This document shows positions 15,246 to 30,200 of a DNA stretch of 64,000 bases, in pieces. The stretch is from Halichondria panicea. Its lineage: Eukaryota; Porifera; Demospongiae; Suberitida; Halichondriidae. The notes under the pieces were generated by a model that was given only the letters and a program-made list of their open reading frames with translations, did no database searches and was not told where the DNA came from. A program made the position numbers and the translations under genes. Every line of letters begins with the position of its first letter. Positions within the stretch are counted from its first letter, which is position 1. Location of the stretch: positions 6,841,682 through 6,905,681 of the forward strand of contig NC_087384.1 of assembly GCF_963675165.1 (NCBI RefSeq), written 5' to 3'.

Positions 15246-18200
15246 ATACACCCACACATACACACACATACACACCCACTCACACACACCTGCTCTAGCT
15301 TATGGCGGACTTTAGCAATACTCAGGATATTGAGAGCCCTCTCCTCAACACTTGACTCTGGAGATATTAGCAACAGCTTCTGAGAGAACCTCTTAACGAG
15401 TTGTCTAGCCAGGGGCTGACTCTTAGTAGCTCTCTGCAGGGGGTATAACAGTAACGACATGGCACTAGACCCACCGCACAGTCAGGGGGTAACAGTAACG
15501 ACACTAGACTCCCCACACGGACATGACTCACTGCTTCCAGCTCTTGTATTATCTCCTCCTTGAGATCTTCAGCAACAACCTTCTTCTGCGTACGTGAGGG
15601 GTTGCCGTTGGTTACAATACTATGCCAGTATATAACTACACAACCGTACCTTTCCCAATTTATTCTTGATCACACCCACTATGAGACGGTCGTCAGGGGA
15701 GAGCTCCTGGTCATTAAGGGGCAGCAACAGCTCCAAACACGCCAGGAGGAGGTTAGGTGGCTTCTTGCTTTGTGATAAGTGTGCCTTCCCGCCCACGGGT
15801 TGTACAAACTGTCGGCACAGGTGAAATTGTCTCGATTGTTCGGTCAGCGTAAAGGTCGAAGTCTGAAATTCTCGTTTGAACATTTGCGAGGATGACCAAC
15901 AGTGAAAGATGTCTGCAAGAGATACAAACACACTTTTGAGTGCTTCGCGTGTGTCGTGTGAGAGGGGGTGGAGTGTGTGAGGTGTGGAGGTGTGGGAGCG
16001 GAGGGCAAATGAGTGGGTGTGGAGATACACGGCTAGGAACGAGAGAATGGTTGCCAAGTCACGTGTGAACACTTTGTAGTTCTGTATAAGAGAAATAAAA
16101 AAATAAAAAAAATAAAAAAAATGTAAACAGTTTTACCTGAGTAATTGAGTGGGTGTGGTCGACCACGCCCTCTTCCGCCCCCTGACTCCACGATGCACTC
16201 GTATATTGCTCCTCCCCCCAGAGACCAATGGATGTCTCTCGGAGCTCTGTTACCACGTCAACCAGCTGACACGAGAGCAGCTCCAGCGAACACTTGCCGG
16301 CCAATAGAAGAGCTCCGTCCAGTAACCGTGGAAACCACGATACCCTCCCTAGTCCAAAGTGGCTAGCCAGCATTAAGAGGATTGCACCCACCACCTCGTC
16401 CACTGTTGCTATGGTAACACTGTTCACAGTAGCCTCACTAGGTGAGAAAAAAAATACACACGCAATCATAGCAAGTGCGCAGTACTAGTAATTTTGTATA
16501 AGCCCACCTTCCCAAACTACACCCACTAACCACACCCACTAAACCTCACCTGTGTGAAGTGTCCCACCATCTACACAGATAGTTGGTGAGGACTGGATTA
16601 ATGATGTCCACAACAAACAGTACGTTGCCGCTGGTAGCACCCTCGACTGTGGCTCGATGTAGCTGCTCCAATAGTGAGTTGAGTGAGAACCCGAAGGTCC
16701 CGTTCTCCAGGAAGGGGTCAGGGTACGCGAGAGCAAATGAACCCATGCACCGACCGATTGTGATGAGCGGAGAGCTGAGTTAGAACAAAATGGAGGGGAG
16801 TTAAAACTAACCAACGAAACTAAAGTTATGGCCGTTCAAAGATGCTTTATTATATATACCACTTTAAGTGGACTTTGAAAGCTGAGTCAGCAGAAATAAG
16901 GAGGGGGGATAATACACACGGGCTAGTTACATGACCATACCTGCCCACATAAACTGGTCCAGTGCTGACGGCCATTTCCACAAGGTTCTGAAATATGTAA
17001 CGACAGTGTGTTTGCACTGGGCCCGTGATGAGCAACCCTCCGTTGCCATGGTGACCAATGTGTCCGAAGAGCGAGCCGAGTGCCGGAATTAGCAAGTGGA
17101 GGCAATAAAAATGGAATTGAGCGTCTATTTTATCAGGTCTAGCGAGATTCTTGGTTGTTAGATGCATTCCACTGACAGCCTGTCGAAAGAAATCCACAAT
17201 TTCTGGACACTCTATCTCAAGCCCCTCCCCTCCGTCCAGTACGCCTCTATGGGGGGTGGAGTCACTATGTAACTAGTTATATATAGCGGATAATTTATTA
17301 TATCGGAACGTACGTTAAGTCCAGAGATTTGACAAGACTGTTAACGAGAGCTAGTATACAGTTGACAGTCATCCAGTTAGTGTCCGAGTCACTGACGGCC
17401 ACACCCCCTTCCGGGGGGGTCCTCTCGAGTATATTAGGGGGTGTGGTTATTGGACAGAGGAGGGTGGGCAAGTGTTGACGTGTGTACTCCATCACACGGC
17501 AATACATTCTAAGAGAAAACATAAAAAAAATTTTATTTTATTTTATCTGGCTTACTTCAGGATTTTAAGTTTCTCTGTTTTTGAGGCAAAGCTGTGACCT
17601 CTGTGACCTCCGACGGTGGGCATGAAATAGGATGCGTGGTGTGAGAGGAAAGCCGTGAGTGTCGGGAATAGCACTTGAGTGTGGAACGAGTGGGCGGAGC
17701 TCGACAGGAGGGAGAGAAACTTGTCAAATAGTTGCGCTCCGAACTTGTCTTGTGCACAACTGAGGACAGTACATTATCACATGACTTGTGTGTAATTAAG
17801 TAATAATTACGTGATAAAGATGCTAGATACATGACGGTACAGTAAGCCTGCCTATGTGGGGTCCCTATAAGCAGGCCACCCTCTATAATACAGCCAGGTT
17901 AATGGGCCCCAAAGCCTCCATAGCATGTGTTTGAACCAGGCCACCCTCTATAATACAGCCAGGTTAATGGGCCCCAAAGCCTCCATAGCATGTGTTTGAA
18001 CCAGGCCACCCTCTATAATACAGCCAGGTTAATGGGCCCCAAAGCCTCCATAGCGTGTGTTTGAACCAGGCCACCCTCTATAATACAGCCACTGTTAGTC
18101 TACCCAGGGGGGACAGGCTTCACTGTACTACAACCTCCCTTACCTGGTCTTGGTGGACGAGGACGTGCTGTTGTTACGATAGGTTCGGTTAGACTCGTAG

Positions 18201-21200
18201 CCCGAGGCTCTTAGGAACTTGAGCAGGTCCATGACATAGGATCTCAGCTTCTCCTTCCTACTCTCATCCAGCAGGACGTATGGGAGAAACGAGGGGTGGG
18301 CGTGGCACTCGGAGGGGGTGGTCTGCTGTAAGTCAAGTGCCCAGCGATCGTGAATATCTTCGGCCAGTGACTCAGCAACAACCTAGGAAACAAAGGGTTA
18401 AAGAAGTTAATCAAATTATCGAAATTAAATTGAAATTAAAATTTCCTCACCCGTTGGTCGATCCTCAGGTCTACGCGAGTGAGGTCCCATACATCTGGTT
18501 CGTACGGTGACTCCACCCACTTATTGACCACACCCACTATTGATTTCTTGGGCCGACGGATGCACATCTTCTTTGTCTTGTAGGGAATTGTGTGTGGGTC
18601 AAGCGTGAACTGTTTGGTGAGCGAGTAACCCTTGAGGATTAACCCCTTCATCACTGCCTCCACACCACCAGTCACCTTCATCCTCACCTGAGAGACAAAG
18701 GGGTTAAATAACAAATAGTTCACTGCAGGTAATTATAGATAAGTAATTAAAGAAGGACTACAAACAACCCACTAGCTACAGTGTACACAGTGGGACCACA
18801 CTATAGGCTCTGTACACTAGCTACACAGTGGGACCACACTATAGGCTCTGTACACTAGCTACAGTGTACACAGTGGGACCACACTATGGGCTCTGTACAC
18901 TACCTACAGTGCACACAGTGGGACCACACTATAGGCTCTGTACACTAGCTACAGTGTACACAGTGGGACCACACTATAGGCTCTGTACACTAGCTACAGT
19001 GTACACAGTGGGACCACACTATAGGCTCTGTACACTAGTCTACAGTGTACACAGTGGGACCACACTATGGGCTCTGTACACTAGCTACAGTGTACACAGT
19101 GGGACCACACTATGGGCTCTGTACACTAGCTACAGTGTACACAGTGGGACCACACTATAGGCTCTGTACACTAGCTACAGTGTACACAGTGGGACCACAC
19201 TATGGGCTCTGTACACTAGCTACAGTGTACACAGTGGGACCACACTATGGGCTCTGTACACTAGCTACAGTGCACACAGTGGGACCACACTATGGGCTCT
19301 GTACACTAGCTACAGTGCACACAGTGGGACCACACTATGGGCTCTGTACACTAGCTACAGTGTACACAGTGGGACCACACTATGGGCTCTGTACACTAGC
19401 TACAGTGCACACAGTGGGACCACACTATAGGCTCTGTACACTAGCTACAGTGTACACAGTGGGACCACACTATAGGCTCTGTACACTAGCTACAGTGTAC
19501 ACAGTGGGACCACACTATAGGCTCTGTACACTAGCTACAGTGCACACAGTGGGACCACACTATAGGCTCTGTACACTAGCTACAGTGCACACAGTGGGAC
19601 CACACTATAGGCTCTGTACACTAGCTACAGTGCACACAGTGGGACCACACTATAGGCTCTGTACACTAGCTACAGTGTACACAGTGGGACCACACTATAG
19701 GCTCTGTACACTAGCTACAGTGCACACAGTGGGACCACACTATAGGCTCTGTACACTAGCTACAGTGTACACAGTGGGACCACACTATAGGCTCTGTACA
19801 CTAGCTACAATGTACACAGTGGGACCACACTATAGGCTCTGTACACTAGCTACAGTGTACACAGTGGGACCACACTATAGGCTCTGTACACTAGCTACAG
19901 TGCACACAGTGGGGACCACACTATAGGCTCTGTACACTAGCTACAGTGTACACAGTGGGACCACACTATAGGCTCTGTACACTAGCTACAGTGTACACAG
20001 TGGGACCACACTATAGGCTCTGTACACTATAGCTACAGTGCACACAGTGGGACCACACTATAGGCTCTGTACACTAGCTACAGTGTACACAGTGGGACCA
20101 CACTATAGGCACTGTACACTAGCTACAGTGCACACAGTGGGACCACACTATAGGCTCTGTACACTAGCTACAGTGCACACAGTGGGACCACACTATAGGC
20201 TCTGTACACTAGCTACAGTGTACACAGTGGGACCACACTATAGGCACTGTACACTAGCTACAGTGCACACAGTGGGACCACACTATAGGCTCTGTACACT
20301 AGCTACAGTGTACACAGTGGGACCACACTATAGGCTCTGTACACTAGCTACAGTGTACACAGTGGGACCACACTATAGGCACTGTACACTAGCTACAGTG
20401 CACACAGTGGGACCACACTATAGGCTCTGTACACTAGCTACAGTGTACACAGTGGGACCACACTATAGGCTCTGTACACTAGCTACAGTGTACACAGTGG
20501 GACCACACTATAGGCACTGTACACTAGCTACAGTGCACACAGTGGGACCACACTATAGGCTCTGTACACTAGCTACAGTGCACACAGTGGGACCACACTA
20601 TAGGCTCTGTACACTAGCTACAGTGTACACAGTGGGACCACACTATAGGCTCTGTACACTAGCTACAGTGCACACAGTGGGACCACACTATAGGCTCTGT
20701 ACACTAGCTACAGTGCACACAGTGGGACCACACTATAGGCTCTGTACACTAGCTACAGTGCACACAGTGGGACCACACTATAGGCTCTGTACACTAGCTA
20801 CAGTGTACACAGTGGGACCACACTATAGGCTCTGTACACTAGCTACAGTGTACACAGTGGGACCACACTATAGGCTCTGTACACTAGCTACAGTGCACAC
20901 AGTGGGACCACACTATAGGCTCTGTACACTAGCTACAGTGCACACAGTGGGACCACACTATAGGCTCTGTACACTAGCTACAGTGTACACAGTGGGACCA
21001 CACTATAGGCTCTGTACACTAGCTACAGTGTACACAGTGGGACCACACTATAGGCTCTGTACACTAGCTACAGTGCACACAGTGGGACCACACTATAGGC
21101 TCTGTACACTATAGCTACAGTGCACACAGTGGGACCACACTATAGGCTCTGTACACTAGCTACAGTGCACACAGTGGGACCACACTATAGGCTCTGTACA

Positions 21201-24200
21201 CTAGCTACAGTGCACACAGTGGGACCACACTATAGGCTCTGTACACTAGCTACAGTGCACACAGTGGGACCACACTATAGGCTTTGCCACTAGCTACAGT
21301 GTAAACAGTGGGACCACACTATGGGCTCTGTACACTAGCTACAGTGCACAGTGGGACCACACTATAGGCTCTGTACACTAGCTACAGTGTACACAGTGGG
21401 ACCACACTATAGGCTTTGCCACTAGCTACAGTGTACACAGTGGGACCACACTATAGGCTTTGCCACTAGCTACAGTGCACACAGTGGGACCACACTATAG
21501 GCTCTGTACACTAGCTACAGTGTACACAGTGGGACCACACTATAGGCTTTGCCACTAGCTACAGTGTACACAGTGGGACCACACTATAGGCTTTGCCACT
21601 AGCTACAGTGTACACAGTGGGACCACACTATGGGCTCTGTACACTAGCTACAGTGCACAGTGGGACCACACTATAGGCTCTGTACACTAGCTACAGTGTA
21701 CACAGTGGGACCACACTATAGGCTTTGCCACTAGCTACAGTGTACACAGTGGGGCCACACTATAGGCTCTGTACACTAGCTACAGTGTACACAGTGGGAC
21801 CACACTATAGGCTCTGTACACTAGCTACAGTGTACACAGTGGGACCACACTATAGGCTCTGTACACACACTGCAAATCAATTAGAGTAGCATTTCAGCTT
21901 CTTGCTTTTAAGATTATACTTCTAAGTGAGGAAAAAAGGTTGTACCATGAATCAACAATAGTACATACCTCATTGCTGAGTGTATTGAATGGCCTGAGGT
22001 GGTTGTGCTTGAGGCGGATATGATCCACTTCCTCCCCACAGCTCCACCCCTCACACTCTCTCTCGTACACCCAGCAGTCGTGCAGGTAGCTAGCATAAGA
22101 GCCAGCCAACTGCCGGTGGGTTGTTGTCATGGTGATACTGAGGGGAGGGGGTAACGTGTACGATAGCTGAATGTATGATTACAAACTTCTTTAATTAAGT
22201 AAGCTACTTTCGGGAGGTCATAACTTCACTAAAAAGCGATCAATATCAAAACTAAGAGATGCATTCTGTAGCTCTTGACAAGGCCTATCACATGACATGC
22301 TCAGATTAAAGTTTTGAGATAGGAAAAAAACAGCCTATTTTGATAAAAAAAACCATGGGCATATATAGCCTTCTGAAAAACAAACAATCAATTTTGTAAA
22401 GAGAGTATGAATTTGTTATCGTGGAAGCCATATGTACCTGGTGGTATCTAGGGGGCGTGGCTCATAGGTGTGTCCAGAGGAGGGGTAGACAGTGAGTAGT
22501 TGCTGAGTCAGCGGTACGAGTGTGTTGGGTGAGAGGGCACAAGTGGTGGCCTTGAGACAACCCACAGCTGTGCGGAGGAGGGACGGGTCGTCTGGCAACT
22601 AAAGGGGGGTAGGGAAATAAATAATGTATATATTTTCAACAACGTCAATGTCTATATATAGGCCTACGATCAAGTTATACCAACCACCACTGACCAGTCT
22701 CACTCCACCCTCTTGTTCCAACCCCCCTCACACACCACACACGCCCACACCACCCCACACACCTTGCCAGAGAGAGTGTCCATGAGGCGGTGTACCACTA
22801 GAGCAGCTGCCGTCTTCTCGTCCTGATCAGCGTGACCCAGGTAGCTCTTGTTGAGTGCTCCACTCTGATAATAGCGGGCGTACCACGTGTAGTGGGCCGT
22901 GAAAAACTGTACAAGTGAGCGTGCAATGAACCATGGAGCAGGGATATAGACAATGAACCAGAGCAGGGATATAGACAAATGTTGACCTGATAAAAAAGCG
23001 AAGCATGAATAGACCTAGACCTACAAGTTCATGCGTACTCTACAACAGTACATGTACATCATTGTACCATTGCAATACATGCTGTAACTTTTTCAACACT
23101 GAAATTGGAACATTAATAAATTCAAGTCATAGCCACCGTCCTAACCACCCCCCATAATCACAATGACCCCACCCCCCCATACTCACAATGACCCCACCCC
23201 CTCATGGCCACCCCCCCATACTCACAATGACCCCACCCCCTCATAGCCACCCCCCCCATACTCACCTTACAGTGCACAGTGCTAGTGATGTTGATGGAGC
23301 TGAGATTAGGGATGATCTTGGGAATATAGCCTTGCAGCGCTCGTGGGTGGAGCTCCCTGGGGGGTACAATGAGATAAGTACTGCCTCAGACTCAGAATTA
23401 CGCATTAAGTACATGTACAACAAGTTCACGTACCTGCTGAATGCGATTAGGAATGTTGCTATGTTGTCTAGTTGCCCTGGCGACAGCTGGACGGACGTGT
23501 ACAGTTGTATACAACACTCGAGGAACCCGTTGAGAACATGTAGGTGGGTCAGGAGGGCTCTAAATAGAGTAGCACACCCACTGAGCAGCGGGAGTACGGA
23601 GGAAGAGATGTAACGATTCAGAGACTGACTGAACTGGGGATTTCTCTCACCCTGGACGAGAAGGACAATAATAATTTATTATTACATAAACTTTTCAACA
23701 GCCATAACTTGAGTACAGTTTGATCCAATGTCAAAAATTTTATGATTTTCTGAAAGCTTAGAAAGATACCTTTCAAATGATGTGTTTTAATCCACAATTT
23801 TGTCGGGGCCATAATTCGTCATTTTTCGACCTTGGACCATGGGCTATAATCCATGGTATCGCTAAATTGGCAAACATTTTTATCTCTCAAATATGAAGTT
23901 TGATAACATCATTTGAAAGGTCTCTTTCTAAGCTTTCAGAAAATTATAACATTTTTGACATTGGATCCACAGAATTCAAGTTATGGCAGTTGAAAGAGTC
24001 TCCGAATCATTGATTAAACGGAGGGGGGGGGGGCTGTAAGTAAAATACTGCACTCACCGTGGTGGCTGCTCTGAGTGCCAACTTAATGTCAGGGAGGAAC
24101 GCTTTAGAGAGCAGACCTAACAACACCTCGGGGTCCTTGATGACATATACTCGGTCCAGAAACCATACAACCGCCGTCTTGTGGGCGGGGCTAACTCCAG

Positions 24201-27200
24201 GCTGCGTCTCAGACGAGTAGGGTAGTGACAGAATATCGACAATGTCGTCAATTTTGACCAAGTTTCGTAAGATGTTTTGGGTACGTAGATCACCGCCCTC
24301 CTTCCGCTTGTTGTGGGCATATCCAGAGGAGGGGGTGTGGTGTGTGGTCATGTGAGGAGCACATGATGCCAGGAGACGAATCAGATTTGTGTAGTAGCAG
24401 AGTACAGCTTTTGTTGAGAGAGAATTCCCGTTGAAAATGGTTGATTGTCGACTGAACAAAGAAGATGTACTGGAGGAGAAGCTATCTCTGCGATCATTGA
24501 TGCTGACATCAGCAAAACCTGACGTCTCTGGCTCCAGATTGTCTATGGCTTCCTTGTAGACTGTGTATAAGCCCAGGGCATCTCCAGCGAGAGCGGGACC
24601 CATACACTCTGAGTGACGTATGAGGAGTCGCACCACTGAGTAGGCATTCTCTTGGATCTGCTCGTCTGAAGGGAGGTAATAAAGGATAAACGAATGAATG
24701 AATCTCCACAGTACATACCACACACACCACCCACTCACTGTCAACCCAGACAACACACACACACACGCCCACTCACTGTCGACCCACACTGCACACTGCA
24801 GGAACTCGAGACACTTGCCACCCACGCGAGGGTTCCACTCGTAGTTGACGGAGAAAGAAGCCGAGTGCACTATTCCTAACCCGCTACCAGGGGTGGAGTA
24901 TGGGAGCTCCTGGGAGCCAGAGCGATCACTGGTTGTTATGGCAACGAGTAGCGTAACTACATTCTCAAGTTGTGATTCCTCGAGAGCCAATGCGAGCTCT
25001 TGGTTGTCACGGATGGTCGCCGTGGCAACATCGAGAGGGGTGCATCCAGAGCTCAGCATAAGATCTGAGAAGACAGTAGATATTCTAATACAGCATTCAG
25101 TACACATTTATTATCGTATAGCGGGTATATTTTGAGGGTATAAATGGTTTTCACTGATTAAGCATGCCCACGAATTTAATATCGCATGCATGCATGCTGC
25201 AAAGGCTGCTATTCCGTGAAAATTGAATCCGCAAAATCATTCTAACAGTCTTTCCGCGAAAGTTTATATCCGCTATGTACAGTATACAGTGGACCCTCAC
25301 ATTCTAAAGACAACCACCATGTTACTTTACCTGGGTATTTCTCCATGTGTTGCAGGAGGTAACCAAGGTGACCAAACAGTACCCTCTGGTTCTCTTGACT
25401 GATACGAGCAAACGTGCACAAGAACCTACAGCAATCCTCCACAGGGGGTGGGGCATCGCGGGGGGTCCGGAAGTGCCGCCTGGGGGGGTGGCATCATGAA
25501 TACACCGGCTACTGAAGCTGATAGCAATCATCGCTTCATTAAAATTAATTTCATTAGTTCCAAAATGTTGTATCTAAACATGTCATGTGCTAGAGTTCTC
25601 TAGAAGCTACAGAATGTACTTCAGCTTTGAAATTGGTTTCTCTAGACAAAAGTTATGGCCTTACAAATAATTATGTCAACATACAATACTACTACATTGT
25701 ATATACAGCCTGAGGGCATAGTTACGTGTACCTGTGTGCTGGACCACGAGGGTTCTTGTCAGGTCCCCCGCTGATACCGAGGTGACTCCTGATGAGCCCC
25801 AGGACGGTCGTGTGTACTCCCAGCTGGCGTAACAGGTGAGGGTGGCAGTAGAACAGCTGACTGGACTGGATAGCACTGAAAGAGGGGAGGGAATAAAGAA
25901 CAACTAGTGGTTAACTCGTAATATAAAGTACACGCATATTGGACTACAATAACTAGTATTAGCATGATGTAATTATCACATGCTAGTCCACTAATAGTAC
26001 ATCATACAACAATACGTACTGTAAGCTAGCCTAAGTATCTACTGAGCATGTGCAGTACGCAACAAAATGGCGTCCCAGGCTGAACACACCTGAGAGACTC
26101 CTTCATTAGCCCCTCCTCTGACTTGCCCATGCCCACTCCTAGTAGTAGCCTCAGAGATCCCAGAGCATGAATGAAGTCCCCGAGGTCCTCCCGAACCCTC
26201 TCCCCATCAAGGTCTATAACGTACGTCTTCTTAAGTGCTGCGGACACTTCACCCATTTCGTCAAATTGTCGGTGTAGTAGTGAGAAAATCTGACCAATCA
26301 GATCAGAGTCCTGTATCTCCGACTCGGCCCACTTGACCATCGTTATGGTGATGAGCTCACGTAGAGACGTCACATGACTACCTTTATTGCCTCTATCGTC
26401 ATGACTACCATCAGGCTCGTCCGGTGAATTAATTAATTCGACAACTTGTGCCAGTTTTTGAGACGCTGACAGTGACTCATGTGATTGACCTTTGACCTGT
26501 AATCCCCCACAGTGATTCTGTAGCTGCCGATGAAAAGCGGTCAACGTACTGTGTAGTCTGGTGAGACCAGGGGGTGGTTTACGTGAGAGCATGGAGTGCA
26601 GTTGCATCTCAGGAGGACAACGAAACTCTCGTGGCTTGCTACGGAAGTATTTGCAGTGTCGCGTCTTTTGTTCTTCTTGCAGCTGGTCGACAAAACCGTG
26701 GGAGAACGTGACAACTGACTCCACCCTGTGCTGGACCTGTAAAGGGGTGTGGTTATTATTATTGTGTCATGTGATAGACATGTGATGTCACCTGACAATC
26801 ACAGAGGTGGTGTAGTAGGTCACAGAGAGCTGATTTGATTGGTTCCTCACAAGCCACGTCATCAGACAGCAGGCCTTGTCTTATCACATCCACTGGAGGG
26901 TACAGAGCATAGCATACCATAATTATGAGCTAAAAATGGGCTAAAAATGGGAAATTATAGCCTGTTCAAAATTTGAGAATTGAACATACCATCTGAATGG
27001 GCTACTTCTAAGCTTTCAGAAAATCGTTTAATTTAGACCACAAAAACTCTAGTTACAGAGCTAACTCTAGAACTATCAAACCATTCCTCCAATGCTATCC
27101 CCCCTCACCGTGTTTGCTTGATGATGAGAAGAGACGAGGGTCGAGTAGTTCCAACATCCTCTCTACATCCCCGTCTCCCTCAATCCCACCAATCACGAGG

Positions 27201-30200
27201 AGGTAGTCCAGAGCATTAATGAGAGGAACGAAGATCTCTGATAGTGATGCTGGGAGGAGCTTTACACGATAGGACCGCGTGGAGAGCAGCAACTCAAGAT
27301 TACTGTGTGTGTGGGTGTGTGTGTGTGTGTGTGGGGGGGGGGAGTACATTTTGTGTAGTAAAACCTACGTAAATATATACATGAGCGGTCAGTTAACTAT
27401 GCACATGTACTGTACAATAAAGCAACTTGTCTAGCTATAATTATACTTACTGGAAGACATGGTTTTTGAGGTCCTCCAGATTGAGGCCCCGCCCATTCAG
27501 CCCCTCCTCTTTTCCGTACGTCAGTCGAGAGAAAGATGATGACACATTATGACAGAGCTGGTTAGCCACACCCACTCCAATCCCAGGCAGGGGGGCGTGG
27601 CTCAATGCAAACACTTGCTTCCTGTTCTGTGGTGACCCGACAGGAAATAGTGGAACAGACTGCGTGCACTCGGATAGGGGAATAACAAATTCCCCTCTCA
27701 TAGCCAGCCTCGTCTGAACTTCGTGCTTCAAATGCAGAGCAAAGAACAACTTAAGATAAGCAAACATCAGATTATACTTCATAGATTCTTCCGCAACACT
27801 CATATATCCAAGCATGGACGTGGACTCGAGACTCTTCGATATTTTCTCTGCCAGCTGGAGATTGGAATGAGAACACACAGCGCAGTACGTTTCCAACGTC
27901 TGTATGTGGAAGTCCATGAGAGAGTGATACTCTGAAATCTCCAAAATGTCTATCGTTTCTTCTTCTTGTGGTAGACGGAGGATTACAGAAAACGAACGCT
28001 CGCTGTCGGATGATAGACGGAGTTTACCGGATGATGAGGCCACACCCACTGAGTAGCGAGACTTGTACACCATCTGACGTACCCAACGAGATGCCATGTA
28101 CGATTGAACTTTGAACCTTGGAGGACATATCGGCAGTGTAGTAGAGTCAGTGTCGAGGCCAGCTGCTTGTAGGAATGGAGAGAACAGATGCCAGGAGAGG
28201 GGGGCGGAGTCTAGCCGACGGTTAAAGTCAAAATCAATCACATGACTTGTAGTGGGTGTGGTTACGATTGTAGGGAATAGTTTGGTAGAGTGTGGGACGA
28301 GGATGACCTTTTCATTAGTGTGTAGGTCAGAGCCCTGAGGGCATGACACTGAGAACTGTAGCTTGGTAGACGCAAAGTCCAGGACACACACAACACTGTG
28401 GGGGGTAACATGGTTATATAATCACTGTGGGGGGTAACATGGTTATGTAATCACTGTGGGGGTAACATGGTTATGTAATCACTGTGGGGGGTAATGTGGT
28501 TATGTAATCACTGTGGGGGTATCATGGTTATGTAATCACTGTGGGGGTATCATGGTTATGTAATCACTGTGTTACATCTGAAAATGCCCCTCTCTAAGCT
28601 TTCAGAAAATCATAAAATTAACGTTATTGGACCAACAGAACTAAAGTTTTGGCCGTTCAAAGATGCTCTATTTATTTAACGCTGGGCGTAATACACAACA
28701 TGATGTCATGACTCACGTGACAGGATATGGTAGCACTTGTAAGGGCTCCTGGCTATCGAGTAGCTCCGACAGAGACACCATGAACGCTGTAGAATAGTGG
28801 GACACATCCGAGCGTCCAATCAGATCAATCCGTTGCCCGTAATGCATATCAGCTGACTGTGTATCTGAATCAATCTTAAACTGTGACTCAATGTACCGAA
28901 ACTCGGTGGTGGTCCATCCGACAAACACGTGATCTGGATCCTGTCCCGCTGGTACCACGGCAGAGTAACACACCCTCTCACACTCACCCTCACCAATGGG
29001 TGTGGTCTGTGAGAAAGCCACACCCACACACAAGCGCAGACACTCTTGCTTCGGTGGCGTTGAAAAGTCCCAGTCAGTTTGCTGTACGGAAATGATCGAA
29101 TGAGCTGCTTCAGTGTTTGAGATGGCTCTACTCTCGGAGGTGAGGGTGGGGTGGGTGTGGTCAATAACCTCGTATCCTCCGTGGGAGGAATACCAGAGAG
29201 GAAGATTATAGGGTAGGGCAGTAGGAGCACACACAGGTTGGAACCCAGCAGCCGTGTAGTCATGGTGCATGGCGTCCTGGGATCGACCAAAGTTGAACTG
29301 TGCTTTCTCCCCGGCTGACAGAGTAATGGCGGGGATGAAGCCACCAGTAGAGGTCACGTTGGTGAAGCCAATGGTGGACTCAGAGTGGACATCTTGAAGG
29401 AACTCACCATTCAGTGTAAAGGCTGAGGGAGAGAGGGGGAGGGATAGTAATGCATGACTGCACAAGGCTTGTACAGTACAAGCTGTATTCAACTTTGAAT
29501 CTACATGTACAGTGAATGTACCAAGAATTTTCGAAGTGGTGACTATAATTATTGTATTTTCAATCTGCCTCTGTATGTGGCCTAGGAGGTGTGGCCTAGG
29601 AGGTGGTTAGTACCAGACTACGTATACACTCACACATAGTCTTCTGATCAATGTCCAGCAGACAGCCAATCACGTCACCTGCCTTCCAGCGTTGTCCGAA
29701 GCTAACGGAGCCATTATGCCATTTACAGCCCTGCACAGACAGGGGGTGGTCAAACAGTTAATTTATCAATGTCATAAAATTGCGGTTATGGCACAATCAG
29801 TGGCAGAAACAAAATTTTGTACTAAAAACAGTTTTTACCAGGAATCCATCGAAGCCATACGAGTGTTTGTCCACGCCCAGAGCTCTCTCGGCACTGAAAG
29901 TGGGTGTGGCCCAGCCCACCCTCATCATGCCTCCTGTCAACAGCTTCACCTCATAATACCTGCAGCCAATATAAACGCAATTTTGAGAGTTTGATTTTAT
30001 CGCCGCCCCCAATGAAGTGGCTATATGGCTTATTAGAGATGGGCACTAGAGTTGGCTCTGTAACAAGAGAGTTCTGGTGATCCAAATTCAAAAATTTTTT
30101 GATTTTATAAAGCTTAGAAGGAGCTGTTTCAGATGGTATGCTCAATTCTGGAACCGGCTATAATTTTCCATTTTTGGAAAAATACCAAGGTAATTTGTCA

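Larger units (their letters stand above)
18130..22600 (-). other. RyR: RyR repeats 3 and 4, split by the satellite intron
   Basis: Exons at about 22600-22430 (ending YEPRPLDTT, as DPRPVET in vertebrates), 22140-21970 ([20 protein letters not shown]), 18690-18436 ([14 protein letters not shown]) and 18385-18140 ([29 protein letters not shown]) form the second pair of RyR repeats. The 3.3-kb intron between the second and third of these is the largest I recognised in the gene and is almost entirely satellite. Confidence 0.85.

Noticed and set aside
19045-21114. Long plus-strand open frames encoding tandem [15 protein letters not shown] repeats
   Set aside because: They arise only because the satellite unit is 45 bp. 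The array lies in an intron between two well-matched RyR exons, and frames break wherever a unit has an indel.
18778-21866. CRISPR-like array
   Set aside because: Repeats are directly contiguous with no unique spacers, and the sequence is a eukaryotic intron.
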